A DNA stretch of 64,000 nucleotides from Serilophus lunatus (taxonomy: Eukaryota; Chordata; Aves; Passeriformes; Eurylaimidae): assembly GCA_013399895.1 (NCBI GenBank), contig VXBA01005448.1, forward strand, positions 660,271 to 724,270, in the 5' to 3' direction. Positions within the stretch are counted from its first letter, which is position 1. Each line of letters starts with the position of its first letter. The position numbers were made by a program, and so were the translations under genes. Of this stretch, positions 62,005-64,000 are shown piece by piece. The notes under the pieces were generated by a model. That model searched no databases, had not been told where the DNA came from, and saw only the letters and a program-made list of their open reading frames with translations.

Positions 62005-64000
62005 TCAGTTGTTCAGTTGCAAGGAAAGCTGAAGTTGCAAGTATCCTGACTGTGCGTCTTTTCCCACACAATTCTCAATGTAGACACAAAATTGTTCCTT
62101 GTTTTGATGAATATTCAAGAACAGAGTGGGTAGGGTCAGCGAGGGATGCTTGGACAGATGATTTGTATCAGCAGGAGACCACTGTGAGGCCTAAGACCAG
62201 AACCAACTCATTTATCGGGCCAACAAAGGCAGCAAGATGCATGTTTCCTACAACAGGCACCCATGCTGCCTTCTGGCTATTCCATATACATTAAGCATCA
62301 CCCTGAGATGAGTTATTCGTGCCCCCTGAGATGAGCAGTGTCTGGGCACTCCCAGCCGCTGCCCCACTTCGGGGAGTGTTCATTTCCCAGCCTGAGGAGG
62401 TGCATGGGACTCGGTTTGTATCAGCTATCTGTCACTATAGCAACTCCTCACTTAACCAGTCCCTGCACTAAAAATAGATCACCTTGATCTCAAGGAAAGA
62501 AAACCAAACGAAATCAAAAGGGACAGTGAGCTGTAGAGTCAGCTATTGACTAAAGTCTGGAGCATTTGAAACCTCTTATGAATAATCTGTCACATAAAAC
62601 GAATATTTCAGTGGGAATTTATTTATCCAGAAACTCCACTGTGTCATTGGGTTTGAAGCTTTAGCAAAGGACACGCATTGCTTTTCATCAGAGGTATGTG
62701 TTTGCAGTTATCACCCTGCACACAGGATGCTGAAACCCATGTGGGATGTTCAGCTAGTTAAGAAGTGTAAGGGATCTTATCTTCCCAGTAAGCAGTTCTG
62801 CAGCTCTGTCATTAGACCTGATAGTCTCCTGTGCTCTTGTATATAAGTTATCAAAATCCCTACTCGTTTATGAAATTCTTACTGGTGTCTGCAGAAGGCT
62901 GTGAGGGACCCAAACCTGAAAAAAGCCGAATGCTGTTACCGAAGTCACCACTATCTCCCGTTGAAGTTTATGGGAGCTGAGTGTTTTGGCACCTGATAGG
63001 GCCCTCTGTAAGGGAAATGCAAATGATACTTGGACTTGTTTTTCCTCCAAACCCAGATACTTCTTACATCTGAAGGGAAGAGAATAAATCCTTGTGAAGA
63101 AAGGGCAGTAGGTGTGAAGGCAAAACAGCAACAAGATGAAAAGCTTGTTAAAGATCTACAGAATTAACTGAAAGCGCCTTTGATGGAAAAAAGAACCAAA
63201 TTTGTGTGAAAACAGCTCGTATATCACCAGCAGCACATATGACACCCAGGAAAGGGTTAATTTAGCTTCCAGAGATGACTGGAATTAGCATCATCTATTC
63301 AGCATTATCAGTCAGCAGGAGTTTGCCCTTGATAAAGGGCCAGATTATTTTGAAGACCTTTTAGGGCCTACAGTTTGCAGATGTAGCTGATACTGAAATG
63401 TGCAGGTGTTTAACTGCCCCTGTCCTTTATATTCTGATTCTTGTTTTTATTTAGTATTGTGACTCACACTTTTTAGACTTAGTTACTCTTCCAAGAACTA
63501 AGATAAGCAGCTTTCAGTGGTGACATGCACTAGCTCAGGAGAGTACCTGTGCAGCAAAGGAGAGTCAGAGATAGCAGTAGTAACAAATTCCCTCCATCCT
63601 TTTCAAGCTTACAGCATATTATTGTAATTTTAAAATGTAGAAATAGTTCTTATTACATTTTTTGACCTCACTTGAGATCCACTGCTTTTACACTGTCTGG
63701 GAATCTGACCCAAATTCCTCACCTCTTCACCAGGTGCTCTTTTTAATCATCTTTAGAGCTGTGAAGGAACTGCCCTGCAAAGTTATCAGAAATCCTAAGC
63801 ATATTCCCAAACAGCAGGCATGGAGGTGTGGAAATAGAAATGTAGGGTGTGCAAACAGAAGAAAATCATTCATTGAAAAAGACCTGTGATGCAAAGCCCA
63901 TGTGCCCACCCCAGGCATGACTCTGCCCCTCTGGCACTGCATTTTGGGGATCAAAAGCTTCACCAACATGAATGTTTGGATGAATATCTCTAACACACAG
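62005..64000 (+). other. PRKAG2 intron at the window end, nothing recognised
   Basis: No exon or repeat is recognised. A short direct repeat, CCTGAGATGAG, occurs twice around 62300-62336. Confidence 0.55.

Noticed and set aside
1..64000. CRISPR arrays, operons, prophage or bacterial defence systems
   Set aside because: The sequence is vertebrate intronic DNA with canonical spliceosomal exons; no such structures are present.

Overview
The window is 64 kb of vertebrate nuclear DNA, almost all of it intronic. It lies inside one gene read on the + strand: PRKAG2, the gamma-2 regulatory subunit of AMP-activated protein kinase (AMPK). Two exons are recognised directly from their translations and have clean splice sites and matching phases: the exon starting DLSSFAMP (19263-19334) and the long Ser/Pro-rich exon (30208-30487). 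Both encode the disordered N-terminal extension specific to gamma-2. None of the nucleotide-binding CBS domains lie here; they are downstream. The first exon of the long form was not found, so intron 1 must extend more than 19 kb upstream.

The organism is a bird, most likely a songbird. The evidence is a tRNA-Ile-derived SINE with a CR1-type 3' tail (about 9968-10117), matching what I know of TguSINE1 of passerines, plus two CR1 LINE fragments (13129-13463 minus, 61775-62004 plus).

The most interesting part is evidence for alternative N-termini. (1) An exon-like segment at 54173-54278 begins with ATG, encodes about 35 mostly basic residues and ends at a good GTAAGG donor in phase 1, the same phase as the 30208-30487 exon. 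It can therefore replace the whole upstream N-terminus when joined to the next PRKAG2 exon; it matches the position of the 'exon 3B' isoform described in mammals. It carries a KKRK nuclear-localisation-like motif, and a short upstream ORF ends on an ATGA overlap with its second Met. (2) A CpG-rich block at about 5540-6010 ends in a GTAAGT donor, with a 13-codon ORF in phase 0, compatible with the 19263 exon. (3) The 19263 exon has an in-frame ATG that could start a shorter form.

Layout: 1-5540 intron or upstream sequence; 5540-6010 CpG-rich candidate promoter/first exon; 6010-19262 intron with a second CpG cluster (9590-9790), the SINE and a CR1; 19263-19334 exon; 10.9 kb intron; 30208-30487 exon; 23.7 kb intron with a G-quadruplex motif and a strong hairpin; 53834-54278 candidate TATA-type promoter and alternative first exon; 54279-64000 intron with a CR1. 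No rRNA or functional tRNA gene, CRISPR array or bacterial-type operon is present. The many short ORFs elsewhere look like chance ORFs.
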